Assembly (NCBI GenBank): GCA_964019695.1
Contig: OZ026526.1
Location: 14,112,754 to 14,176,753, forward strand
Direction of reading: 5' to 3'
Length of the DNA: 64,000 nucleotides
Source of the DNA: Loripinus fragilis
Lineage: Eukaryota; Mollusca; Bivalvia; Lucinida; Lucinidae
Shown: positions 24,801 to 37,700 of the stretch, in pieces
How the letters are laid out: every line of letters starts with the position of its first letter
Numbering within the stretch: the stretch's first letter is position 1
Translations under genes and position numbers: made by a program
Notes under the pieces: generated by a model
Told to the model about the DNA's origin: nothing
Databases searched by the model: none
The model's input: only the letters and a program-made list of their open reading frames with translations

Positions 24801-27800
24801 AAGGTTGATATTTTCGATTGGGAATGGGGCCAAATCGGGGCTGAAATTAGGCCCCTAGAGAAGGGCAGAAAATCCGCTGTTTACACATATGCTACAAGTA
24901 CAGAGCAGTCCCTTTATAACACAGATTTGTATACATTGTATGAAATGGTCATTGTAGCTCCTAAATATTTTTACCATGGAATTTTACATAGGAATTATTT
25001 AAGAAATGAATTCGATTTTTGGAAGGATCGTGGAATCATGAATACTTCGGGTCTCTTGCAAAGTAAGTGAAGCCCGAAGGCTTCATGTTAACTTTGCAAG
25101 AGACCGGAAGTATTCATGATTCCATGAACAGACCTAAATTGAATTTATTACTTATATTTACATTTTATTATAAATATCTAAAATATAAAAATCATTTATA
25201 ATTTAGGAAAGAAACATTTGTGTATTTAATATGTAATCGTATTAGTGGTTTTGCTGGAGTGTAAAACAGAAAAGCGGAACAGCCAGTGTGAACACAGACA
25301 GCCAATGGAGCAAACAAGAGGCTTGTTTTGCACGTGCGAATCAGGTGTGGCTCACTGTCAATCACAACACCAGTGTCACTTTTGGCGATTAGAAGCGCAT
25401 TGCATGGGCAAGTGAGCTTGGCAGCTGTCAATCATATTTTATGTCATTCATTGAAGCTATGAACGGTTGCAAAAATCTTAAGATTCATTAAAGAGATTGC
25501 TTGGAAAATGTAAATATAGATTTATTTAGTGCATATGAGCCAAGATCTGACAGACGGGACCTTCTGGCAACAAAAGTCAATAGTGAGATATTTAAAGAGA
25601 AAGAAAGACCTAGCTGTTGTGAACGATTACAGAAAATTTAAAGAGATAATCTTTTTTTTTTTTTTTTTTTTTTTTTCAGTCTTCATATTTTATTTGTAAT
25701 CATTTACAATCACATATATATATACACACAATTACTGATTTAACAAACATGGTTTTGAATTTCCTTGTTATGTACTCTCTCACCAGCTTTCTTCCTTCTT
25801 TCGTTAATTACATCAGGTTGTGCCTAAATATATTGTCTATACCATATGTCTCCTAATAATTTAAACATCAGAATATTATGAATTTATTGCGCAGATGAAT
25901 AACACTGTATATTCTACCTGAGTCACTGTCTAGATATTTAGGAAAATATGGTATATTATGGCAATTAAAATGTAGTGTCTATAATTATGAAGTTCCTTTA
26001 TCTATGAAGACAGTTTCATTCTGACTTGCTCTGCGTGACCTGTCAATACATGTGGCTCTATAAGTTTTGATGACTTATGATTTCATTTAATTTTATCCTT
26101 AACTGCACTTTCATTTCCACACAACAATCTTTATCTTGAGGAGTGGTTCAAGGGAAAATAACCTAGTTGTGGAGTACTATGTATCTTCTAGTACTTGATG
26201 TAAAGCGGACCATTTAGCTTGAAATTTTTCTTGTCTATTGTGAATCTTTGAAATGTATTTTTCATTTTTATATTTCCTCTTCAAATAAATACAAAAGTTT
26301 TCTAAAATTATACGATTGGCATAAAACTTTGTTTTGTATATAAAATACTTTGCTAAAAGTAGAATATGATTCAATAATCCATTTTTTGTAGGTTTTAAAA
26401 ACAGAATATTTTTTGCTGTTAATTCAAGTTCAATATTAGCTTGAATTCTCAACCAGTTCTGAAGAGCTACCCAAAATTCTTTTACTTTATTGCAAAGAAA
26501 GAGGACATGTACTATTGTTTCAGATTCTTGATTACAAAAAGAACATCTATCATTGTCTACCTTTTTAATTTTGAGAAGAAAGGATTTTGTTACAAGTATA
26601 TGATTATTGACTTTGAATTGAAATTCCTGTAATTTTACCTCTTTAATATTTTTAGTCATAGTGTTATAACTATTCCACTCATTTTCTGATATATTTCCAA
26701 TTATGTTCACCCATTTTCGCGGTGGAGGAGTTAAATCCTTATTTTCTATAAGAACATCATAAATTGTCCTGCTACCTTTTTTATCTTTGCAATTTTAATC
26801 ATTCTCAGGCCTCCTTTTGTAATATCTTTAATTATATATTGCCTTTTTATTCTGTCAGGTCCTGAATTCCAAATGAATTTGTAAAATAATTTATTCAAAG
26901 TTTTTACCAGATTTCCAGGAGGGTTAGGTAGAGCTAAAAAAAGGTGAACAAATTTTGCAATGGCTAGTGATTTTATAATAGTTATTTTCCCTTGTAATGA
27001 AAGTCTCCTTTTTGACCAAGTTTTTATAGTATTTTCCACTTTTTTCAAGATATCTGTTGTGTTTTGGTCCCATATGTCGAAAACCTCTGGTGTGAAAGTT
27101 ACTCCTAAGATTTTGAAAGGCCCCTGGTTCCAGTCTAATTTATAATCTTCACACATCTTACGATTTGATTTATTCATTGACCCAATCCATATTGCTCTTG
27201 TTTTTTCTACATTTATTTGAAGTCCAGAAAAAGAGTGAAATGATTTTAATTTAGCTAAAGTTTTCCTTAAAGATAACTCAGATCCATCCAAGAAAATTTG
27301 AGTGTCGTCTGCATATTGACTTAATTTATATTCTTTATTTTGTATCAAAATACCCTTAATAAGATTGTCTTTTCTAATCATGTGGCTTAGTACCTCAGCA
27401 CAGAGAATAAAAATGTATGGTGAGATAGGATCTCCTTGTCTACAGCCCCTTTGTAGAATAAAATACTCAGTCATATGACCATTTTGTAGAATACATGACT
27501 CTGAGCCATTTTGAAATAATTTGATCCATCTTTTGAAGGAAGGTCCAAAATTAAAGTAATCCAGAGTTTTGTGAATAAATTTCCATGATACTGAGTCAAA
27601 AGCCTGCTTGAAATCAATTGAAAGTATAAACCTGGAATTTGTTGTTGTTTTGTTTCAAAGAGGACGTCATATATTAATCTAATGTTTTCTCCTATAAATC
27701 TACCAGCAATGAAACCTTTTTGATCTTCATGTATAAGTTTATGCAGAACCTTTTTAAGACGGGATGCAATGACTGAGGATGCTAGTTTGTAAATTACATT

Positions 27801-28690
27801 CAGGAGAGAGATTGGTCGCCAATTTTTCAAATAAAATGGTGATTTGTTTGGTTTTGGAAGGCAAGTGATTATACCTTGTTTTTGGGTAATTGATAATGAT
27901 CCTGTTTTATAACCATAATTCAATGAGTTAAGAATAAAGTTTTTGAGATCAATCCAAAAGAATTTAAAAAATTCAGCCGTGAACCCATCATTTCCTGGAG
28001 TTTTTGAGTTTTTCATGTTTTTTAATGCTTCTGCCAGCTCAGAATATTTTATATTGCCTTCCAATGACTCAGCCTCATTTTTAGTCATTTTAAGATTATT
28101 TACCCCTATCTGTGCTTCAATAGGTGTGTCATCAATTAAAATATTTTCACTATACAGGTTTTTAAAATATGTTTTTTGGCTATTTAAGATTTCTTCTGTG
28201 CTTAAACTTTCTTGACCATTATCTTCTATTATTTTTGTGATTACCTTATTAGTGAAGTTTCTCTTTTCAAAATTTAAAAAATAACTTGAAGGTTTTTCCC
28301 CAAGGTCTTCATACCTACATCTTGATCTTATCATTACTCCTTCAATTTTATGTTTTCTTATTTCATTTAGTCTGTTTTTCTTGTTTTCTAATAGATTTAA
28401 ATCTTCATCACTCACTATTTGTAAATTTTCAGAGATATTTCTTTCTAGTTGTGATATATCCTCTTCTAGTTCCTTTTCTTGTTTAGTATTTTCTCTCTTT
28501 TTTCTAGAGCTGTATTTTATTGTCTCTCCCCTGATGGCTAAAAGAATCATTTCTAATAGAAGCTGATCATTAATAGAATATGTGTTTTCTATATCATCAT
28601 TATTATCATTGTTGATATTATTGTTGTTGTTGTTGTTGTTATCATTATTATTATTATTGATGTTATTATTATTATTATTATTATTATTGA

Positions 28691-28721
<31 letters not shown>

Positions 28722-31700
28722 GATGATGTTGTTATTATTATTATCATTATTATTATTATTAAATTCTCTATCTTGTTGGACATCTATAATTTTGTATGTA
28801 TTTTTCACTTCTTCAATTGCCTTTTTAACTATTTGAATGTATTCATTGTCTTTTAGAAGGGAATTATTGAATTTCCAGTAACCTTTTCCGCGCTCATTAT
28901 TATTAAATTTAAGATTAAGTATGGTTCCTGAATGATCTGTTCTGTAGCCTGATACCACACAATTGTCATAGACAAATTCAAAACTTTCTTCACTAACTAG
29001 AAAGAAGTCTAGACGAGCTTGTTTTTTCACTGGATTTAATTTCCTCCATGTGAATCCTTTTTCATCATGTAAATTCCTGTATACATCAATAAAATTATCT
29101 TCCTCAATAAATTTTAGGACTTCCGTTCTGGCTCTTGGGTTATTTATGTGCAAATAGTTTTCAGTATCAACATCAGGATCTAAAACTAAATTCCAGTCAC
29201 CACAAATTATAACATTTTCATTTCCAAAATCTTGTATCTTTTGCTTGAAGTTTTTATAGAAATTTGGCTTATCTTCATTTGGGCCGTAAATGCTGACTAG
29301 AGTAATTTTTTTGGTGAGAATTGTTAATTCCATAATGATAAAATTTCCATCCGGGTCTGTTAAAATTTGTCCTGTATCACATGCAAAGTTATTGTTTATC
29401 AATATCATAACACCCCTGCTTGCATTTGTACCTTCTTTAGCACTTAATACAATATTATATCCCCATTCTGATTTTACGTAAGAATACATTTTTCTATCAA
29501 TATGGACATCCTGTAAGCATGCTATATTATATTTCTTTGACCGAATGTATTGAAATAAATCTCTCCTTTTTTGCATGTTTTTTAGGCCTTGACAATTTTG
29601 GGAAAAAATAGTTATCAAGTCATCCATTATCTATAAGTAAGTTTCTCCATACAAAAGCCTGGCATACAGAGATTACAATTACAGGCAAGTCACGCACAGC
29701 AGCAGAATATCGTTTAAACAACACAATAACAAAAAAGAAAAAAAAATGAATGTGACATAATGTACACATGTAAAAGAAGTTTTAGCTCTTGATATATTTG
29801 CAGAACTATATAACATAATGTGGCAAATAAGTGGATGTGTGTTTTATATTTCAACAATGAAGTATTATAGCATTATCATATCAATTTCAAAGATTAGGGT
29901 TCTAAAGAAGAAAAATTCAAAATTGTAAAAGAACAGCAGTTCTAAATTTCTTGTACTTATTAATTCAACTGTGCAATTCAACTGTACAGTGCAGATCTCA
30001 CTTAGTTGTTTTTTAGGAGAACTCTTAATCTGTGTCTGCACTGCCTACACATATATGTCTGTCCAGAGACCTAGGATTCTGTTAAACATAGTTGTTTTGG
30101 TCTGTCAAAAGTTTATCAATCTCAACACAGATGCATACTAATGTCAAACCTTCTGGGTCCAGATTGGACCTGACATCTGTCCCAAATGGTTTGCCAATAT
30201 TCACCTCTGCCTCATGTAAATTCAACCCTAATGGCAAGCAGCCCTGGTCCAGACTAGACCCGTCACCTGTCGTGTCAGACCTGATCCCTTATTATTTACA
30301 AATAATCACCTATACTTCCTTACACTCCAATGTTAAACAGTTGGGGTCCAGATCAGCCCAAACAACTGTCCAGCCCGATCTGGGTCCAAACTATTTGCAA
30401 AACATCACCTCAACTTCCTGATGTCTGACAGTATGGGTACAGATCAGACCAAACAATTGTCTAGTCTGACCTGGATCCATACTATTTGCAAAAGTTCACC
30501 TCAAATTCCTTTCAGTTATATCCTTATTACAAACAGACCAAACAATTGTTGAGCCTGATCTGGGTCCAAGCTATTTGTGATAGTTCACCTCAACTTCCTG
30601 ATCCTTACGTCACACAGCATGGGTCCAGATCAGACCAAACAATTGTCAAACCTTGGTCAGGGTCCAACCTATCTGCAAAAGTTCCCTCCAACTCCCTATC
30701 AGTTACGTCCTATGTCAAACAGCATGGGTCCAGGTCAGACCAAACAATCGTCAAGCCCGATCTGGGTCCATACTATTTGCAAAGGTTCACCTCAACTTCC
30801 TGTCAGTTACATCCTTATGTCAAACAGTATGGGTCCAGGTCAAACCAAAAGACTGTCAAGCCTGACCCGGGTCCAAACTATTTGCAAACGTTCCCTTCAA
30901 CTTCCTGTCAGTTACATCCTTATGTCAAACAGTATGGATCCAGATCAGACCTAACAATTGTCAAGCTTGATCTGGGTCCAAACTATTTGCAAAAGTTCAC
31001 CTCAACTTCCTGTCAGTTACATTCTTATGTCAAACAGTATGGATCCAGATCAGACCTAACAATTGTCACACCTGATCTGTGTCTAAACTATTTGCAAAAG
31101 TTCACCTAAACTTCCTGTCAGTTACATCCTTATGTCAAACAGTATGGATCCAGATCAGACCTAACAACTGTCACGCCTGATCTGGTTCCAAACTATTTGA
31201 AAAAGTTCACCTAAACTTCCTGTCAGTGACATCCTTATGTCAAACAGTATGGATCAAGATCAGACCTAACAATTGTCACGCCTGATCTGGGTCCAAACTA
31301 TTGGAAAAAGTTCACCTAAACTTCCTGTCAGTTACATCCTTATGTCAAACAGTATGGATCCAGATCAGACCTAACAATTGTCAAGCCTGATCTGGGTCCA
31401 AACTATTTGCAAAAGTTCACCTCAACTTCCTGTCAGTTACATTCTTATGTCAAACAGTATGGATCCAGATCAGACCTAACAATTGTCATGCCTGATCTGG
31501 GTCCAAACTATTTGCAAAAGTTCACCTAAACTTCCTGTCATTTACATCCTTATGTCAAACAGTGTGGGTCCAGATCAGACATGACAATTGTCACGCCTGA
31601 TCTGGTTCCAAACTATTTGAAAAGTACACCTAAACTTCCTGTCATTTACATCCTTATGTCAAACAGTATGGATCCAGATCAGACCTAACAACTGTCACGC

Positions 31701-34700
31701 CTGATCTGGGTCCAAACTATTTCAAAAGTACACCTAAACTTCCTGTCATTTACATCCTTATGTCAAACAGTATGGGTCCAGATCAGACCAACCAATTGTC
31801 AAGCCTGATCTGGGTCTAAACTATTTGCAAAAGTTCACCTCAACTTAATGTCAGTAACATTCTTATGTCAAACAGTATGGATCCAGATCAGACATAACAA
31901 TTGTCACGCCTGATCTGGGTCCAAACTATTTGCAAAAGTTCCCTTCAACTTCCTGTCTGTTACATCCTTATGTCAAATAGCATGGATCCAGATCCGACAC
32001 AACAATTGTCACGCCTGATCTGGGTCCCAGCTATTTGAAAAAGTTCACCTCAACTTCCTGTCAGTTACATCCTTATGTAAAACCGCATGGGTCCAGATCA
32101 GACCAAACAATTGTCAAGCCCAAACCAGATCCAAATTATTTGCAAAACATCACCTCAACTTCCTGTCAGTTACACCCTCATGTTAAACAGCATGGGTCCA
32201 GATCTGACCAAACGATTGCCAAGCCTGATCTGGGTCAAAAGTATTTCCAAAAGTTCACCTCAACATCCTTTCAGTTATAACCTTCGGTCAAACAGTATGG
32301 GTCCAGATCAGACCTAAGGATTGTCAAGCCAGATCCGGGTCCAAACTATTTGCAAAAGTTCACAGCAACTTCCTTTCAGTTATATTAAAGAGATAATCTT
32401 TCATATAACAAAGATATGAGCGTTTAAACTTGTATAGATGATGCGTTTTACACATGATGTCACTTAACGTTGTTAATGACGTTCTGACGTCAATACCATT
32501 GTGTCAACATATGACGCTAATACAAAGACGCTAGGAGCAATATTTCAAGAATGATCCATGTTTCTGTAAATCTGATGTGTATTTGTTTGTTTGATTTGAT
32601 TCTTTACGTCCCATCAACAATCTTTCAGTTTAACAGGGACGGGTCTTCTTGGGTTGAACCAGTACTAAGCTAGGATAAATGTGTCTTGCTCAAGGACCGT
32701 AACGCAGTGACGATGGTGAGGCTTGAACCCGCGGCCCCTCAGTCTCGAATCAAGCACTCTACCACTGAGCCACTGCGCTCCCTATATCTGATGTGTATGC
32801 AATTGCATAGACTGCACAAATAGCCCATATACGCTCATCCCGTGTTTACAAAAGCATTTGAAATGAGGTACCCTGTTTTTAAGGTAATGTATAGTCCATA
32901 TGCACAGCTGTTGCCATGGCAACATACATTATACATATCACTTAATTTTATCAGAACTATTTTCACCTTTGATTGTATTACATGTTAAAAGCAATTTGAC
33001 TCTTTTGTAAGAAAATGCAAAATCTTGAAAATTTAGACGTTTTTGAAATTTTGATTACACAAACTCTGCTAAAATCCCCGAAGGACCCTTTTGTCAGATC
33101 CGTGCTCATATGCTACAAGTACAGAGCAGTCCCTTTAAAGCACAGATTTGTATTCATTGTATAAAATGGTCATTGTAGCTCCTAAATATTTTTACCATGG
33201 AATTTTACATAGGAATTATAGGAAAATGACCATATATGGTCATTTTCCTATAATTCCTTTGTAAAATTGTCCCTTTTCAACACAATTTCACTTATAACAC
33301 TGTCCATTCTTATGGACCCCATACTTGGCATAATAAAGGCACTGAACTCTACCATTATCTCGTTAGCAGGCCAATGGGTGAAAGTTCGAAATTTCCAAAA
33401 TCCTGAACTCCTGTCAGTTACATTCTTATGTCAAACAGTATGGATCCAGATCAGACCTAACAATTGTCACGCCTGATCTGGGTCTAAACTATTTGCAAAA
33501 GTTCACCTAAACTTCCTGTCAGTTACATCCTTATGTCAAACAGTATGGATCCAGATCAGACCTAACAACTGTCACGCCTGATCTGGTTCCAAACTATTTG
33601 AAAAAAGTCACCTAAACTTCCTGTCAGTTACATCCTTATGTCAAACAGTATGGATCAAGATCAGACCTAACAATTGTCACGCCTGATCTGGGTCCAAACT
33701 ATTGGAAAAAGTTCACCTAAACTTCCTGTCAGTTACATCCTTATGTCAAACAGTATGGATCCAGATCAGACCTAACAATTGTCAAGCCTGATCTTGGTCT
33801 AAACTATTTGCAAAAGTTCACCTCAACTTAATGTCAGTAACATTCTTATGTCAAACAGTATGGATCCAGATCAGACATGACAATTGTCACGCCTGATCTG
33901 GGTCCAAACTATTTGCAAAAGTTCCCTTCAACTTCCTGTCTGTTACATCCTTATGTCAAATAGCATGGATCCAGATCCGACACAACAATTGTCACGCCTG
34001 ATCTGGGTCCCAGCTATTTGAAAAAGTTCACCTCAACTTCCTGTCAGTTACATCCTTATGTAAAACCGCATGGGTCCAGATCAGACCAAACAATTGTCAA
34101 GCCCAAACCAGATCTAAATTATTTGCAAAACATCACCTCAACTTCCTGTCAGTTACACCCTCATGTTAAACAGCATGGGTCCAGATCTGACCAAACGATT
34201 GCCAAGCCTGATCTGGGTCAAAAGTATTTCCAAAAGTTCACCTCAACATCCTTTCAGTTATATCCTTCGGTCAAACAGTATGCGTCCAGATCAGACCTAA
34301 CGATTGTCAAGCCAGATCCGGGTCCAAACTATTTGCAAAAGTTCACAGCAACTTCCTTTCAGTTATATTAAAGAGATAATCTTTCATATAACAAAGATAT
34401 GAGCGTTTAAACTTGTATAGATGATGCGTTTTACACATGATGTCACTTAACGTTGTTAATGACGTTCTGACGTCAACACCATTGTGTCAACATATGACGC
34501 TAATACAAAGACGCTAGGAGCAATATTTCAAGAATGATCCATGTTTCTGTAAATCTGATGTGTATTTGTTTGTTTGATTTGATTCTTTACGTCCCATCAA
34601 CAATCTTTCAGTTTAACAGGGACGGGTCTTCTTGGGTTGAACCAGTACTAAGCTAGGATAAATGTGTCTTGCTCAAGGACCGTAACGCAGTGACGATGGT

Positions 34701-37700
34701 GAGGCTTGAACCCGCGGCCCCTCAGTCTCGAATCAAGCACTCTACCACTGAGCCACTGCGCTCCCTATATCTGATGTGTATGCAATTGCATAGACTGCAC
34801 AAATAGCCCATATACGCTCATCCCGTGTTTACAAAAGCATTTGAAATGAGGTACCCTGTTTTTAAGGTAATGTATAGTCCATATGCACAGCTGTTGCCAT
34901 GGCAACATACATTATACATATCACTTAATTTTATCAGAACTATTTTCACCTTTGATTGTATTACATGTTAAAAGCAATTTGATTCTTTTGTAAGAAAATG
35001 CAAAATCTTGAAAATTTAGACGTTTTTGAAATTTTGATTACACAAACCTGCTAAAATCCCCGAAGGACCCTTTTGTCAGATCCGTGCTCATATGCTACAA
35101 GTACAGAGCAGTCCCTTTAAAGCACAGATTTGTATTCATTGTATAAAATGGTCATTGTAGCTCCTAAATATTTTTACCATGGAATTTTACATAGGAATTA
35201 TAGGAAAATGACCATATATGGTCATTTTCCTATAATTCCTTTGTAAAATTGTCCCTTTTCAACACAATTTCACTTATAACACTGTCCATTCTTATGGACC
35301 CCATACTTGGCATAATAAAGGCACTGAACTCTACCATTATCTCGTTAGCAGGCCAATGGGTGAAAGTTCGAAATTTCCAAAATCCTGAACTTTAGCAATT
35401 CAAATTTTTAAACTTGCATGATGCCTACAAAAATGAATAATTTCATGTTTATATGGTTACTTGTGTTTAGATAATCTGAAAATTAATCAGAGAAGCTATT
35501 TTCATCTCCCTAATTCAGCATTTTGAGGATGACTTTCTATGGAAAGTCAGCCTCAAAATCCTGAATTCAGGATTAATCTTTAAAACTTTCACCCATGTTG
35601 ATGAGCAAGGTGACTTACCGGATCCCATAGTCTCACTGTTTTGTCAATGGAGCTGAAAAATAGAAGTTCATTGGTAAAACAGGCACCCACATAAGAGTGT
35701 GTAACTGACAATTATTTTTTTATTCCTCAACCAATGAGACGGTTCTTTTGAGCACCCAAAACACATGTTAAAACTGATAAATAAGTAAATAATGGCAATT
35801 TTACGTGTAAAAAATTGGCTTAACTGGCCCTATTTAAAATTCAGGGACTGTTAAGCAGAGTTGGGGTAATTGTAATGAATTGTAATTTAATTATATTTTC
35901 TTAAGTAATTGCATGTAATTGTAATTAAGACATTTCTTTAATTACAGTAATTGAATGTAATTAATTACATGGTCAAAAATGGCAGTAATTAACAATTACT
36001 TTCAATTACTTTTTAATTACTTTTCAGATTAGTTATGAATTTCAGTTACCTAAGATTAGTATAGACAGTGTTTAGGACTCCTAAAAAGCCTTTCCTACCC
36101 AAGTTTATGAAAAAAACTGAATTGCATGTATCTACTTTAGAAATGTTAGACTGAGATAGTGAAGAAATTGATATTTAATTTAGAAAATTAGCATAAAATA
36201 AAGGCATAATTGTATTCTGATTAAGGTTTTTACCAAAAGCATTAAGTCCTGTGAAAAGAGTAGAATTTAAATATGCACGAGTTCTTATCTGGAGGCCTGA
36301 AAAACATGTAGTTCAAATATTTTTGATAAATATGGATCAACTCTTTTCCTGCCAGACACAACTTTTGTCATCTGGTCTCTTCTGACAAGCACAGGGAATA
36401 AGCTAGGGGGTGACTAGGGCAAAATAGTCGCCCTTGGTGGCCGAAATTTTGCCCTAAATGGCAGACTCTTCATTCTGCCACAACACAAAAGCAAGCTGTG
36501 ATGACAATCTACTACCACTGCATCTTATTTTTCTCCTTCCATATAATGGCAATAGTATGTGTAATGGCTAATTTGCTTCTAAACTGACAGAAAATGCTGT
36601 CATTTTGCGCTATAACTTCTCCCTATCTGATTCTGACTGTCACTTCTCCCTAATTTTCCTGGAAGGAGAGGACACTTCTCCCTACAGTCAGGGCCCAGCT
36701 TGAACCCTGAAGCATTTTGTGAATTCCAGCTCTGATAACAGCTTGCTTGAGAACAGAACTAGAATTGCGTTTGAAATTATAGAAATATTTACCGTATACA
36801 CCTAAACTTACCATGAGGCAAGAAGTTTTCCATTGTTTGAGAAAGTACATTGCATAACTGAGCCTGTATGGCCCTTCAACACATTTCTTTCACTAACAGT
36901 CACACCTGAAAATATAAAAAGGATAATGGCAGTCAACAATATTTCAGCCAAGTCAGGCCTCTTGATAACAGTGCATAATCAAAAATTATTATTTCTAGTT
37001 CTATACCAAAATATATGTTGTGGGTACTAAAAAGAACCATCTCAATGAGATGGTTCTTTTGAGCATCCAACACATATGCTCAAACTAAAGAGTAAGAAAG
37101 TATTGGCAATTTTATGTTCAAAAACTTCATTCTTTATCTTGACCTATGTCTGGAAGGGAAATAATTTTGCTGGCAGTTTTTAGTAAAGGAATTGATAATT
37201 TGGAATTTTGGTAAGTGGTTCAGGAGATGTTGCTTAAATATTTTCTACATATTTGCACTCATGGCCAGTTTGGTCAGAATAGTAAAACCATATGTGCAAT
37301 TTTAATAGAGGGCATTATGGTGAACATCAGAGTGAAACTATTTTTGAATTATGCCATGCAGTAGTTCAGGTGATGTTGCTTAATATTTTTTTATTTGCAG
37401 TTAGTGTAAACAGTATTTTATTCAAATATTAGTGCATCATGATACAAACAATTTATATACACAAAACATTACATTTGAAAGGGATACAGAAATAAGTCCC
37501 AGACTTGTTTAAATCTGTTTGCAGTTCTGTGGCTATATTTTGATTGAGCTGAGCAGAAACTTTTGAGTAGATTTGGTAGAGGGTATGTTTGTGTGAATCT
37601 ATTTTGAATTCAAGACAGTGGTTTAGGAAATATGTCCTTTAAATGTTATTCTACTTTTGGCTCTTTTAAAAAAGTCTTACTTGTAGTTCCAACACGGAAA

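Larger units (their letters stand above)
25655..32384 (-). mobile_element. L1/Tx1-like LINE with 5' monomer array and 17-bp TSD
   Basis: In minus orientation the parts are: ~104-bp monomer array (32384 to about 30090), about 460 bp of spacer, an EN-RT frame (29627-26177), about 0.5 kb of 3'UTR and a poly-A tail (T run to 25676). The 17-bp sequence TTAAAGAGATAATCTTT flanks it at 25638-25654 and 32385-32401. Poly-A plus a long duplication is the signature of target-primed reverse transcription, and it puts the monomers inside the inserted unit. No ORF1 is visible between array and EN. It lies in WDSUB1 intron 5, same strand. Confidence 0.85.
25532..33112. mobile_element. Old TIR element that hosts the LINE and a SINE
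   Basis: The left end CATATGAGCCAAGATCTGAC..GGGACCTTC is matched at the right by the inverse of GAAGGACCCTTTTGTCAGAT + CCGTGCTCATATG. Without the LINE (plus its extra 17-bp duplication) the element would be about 0.8 kb, including a SINE at 32583-32781. It has no transposase. Confidence 0.55.

Noticed and set aside
24771..25070. 99-codon frame
   Set aside because: It spans the join of three unrelated repeat fragments.
28582..28836. Leu-rich frame on the plus strand and Ile-rich frame on the minus strand
   Set aside because: Shadow translations of the trinucleotide run inside the LINE ORF.
30486..31109. 207-codon open frame, with similar frames at 30577, 32035, 32087 and 34018
   Set aside because: All are translations of the ~104-bp tandem monomers; their codon periodicity follows the repeat and there is no independent protein signature.
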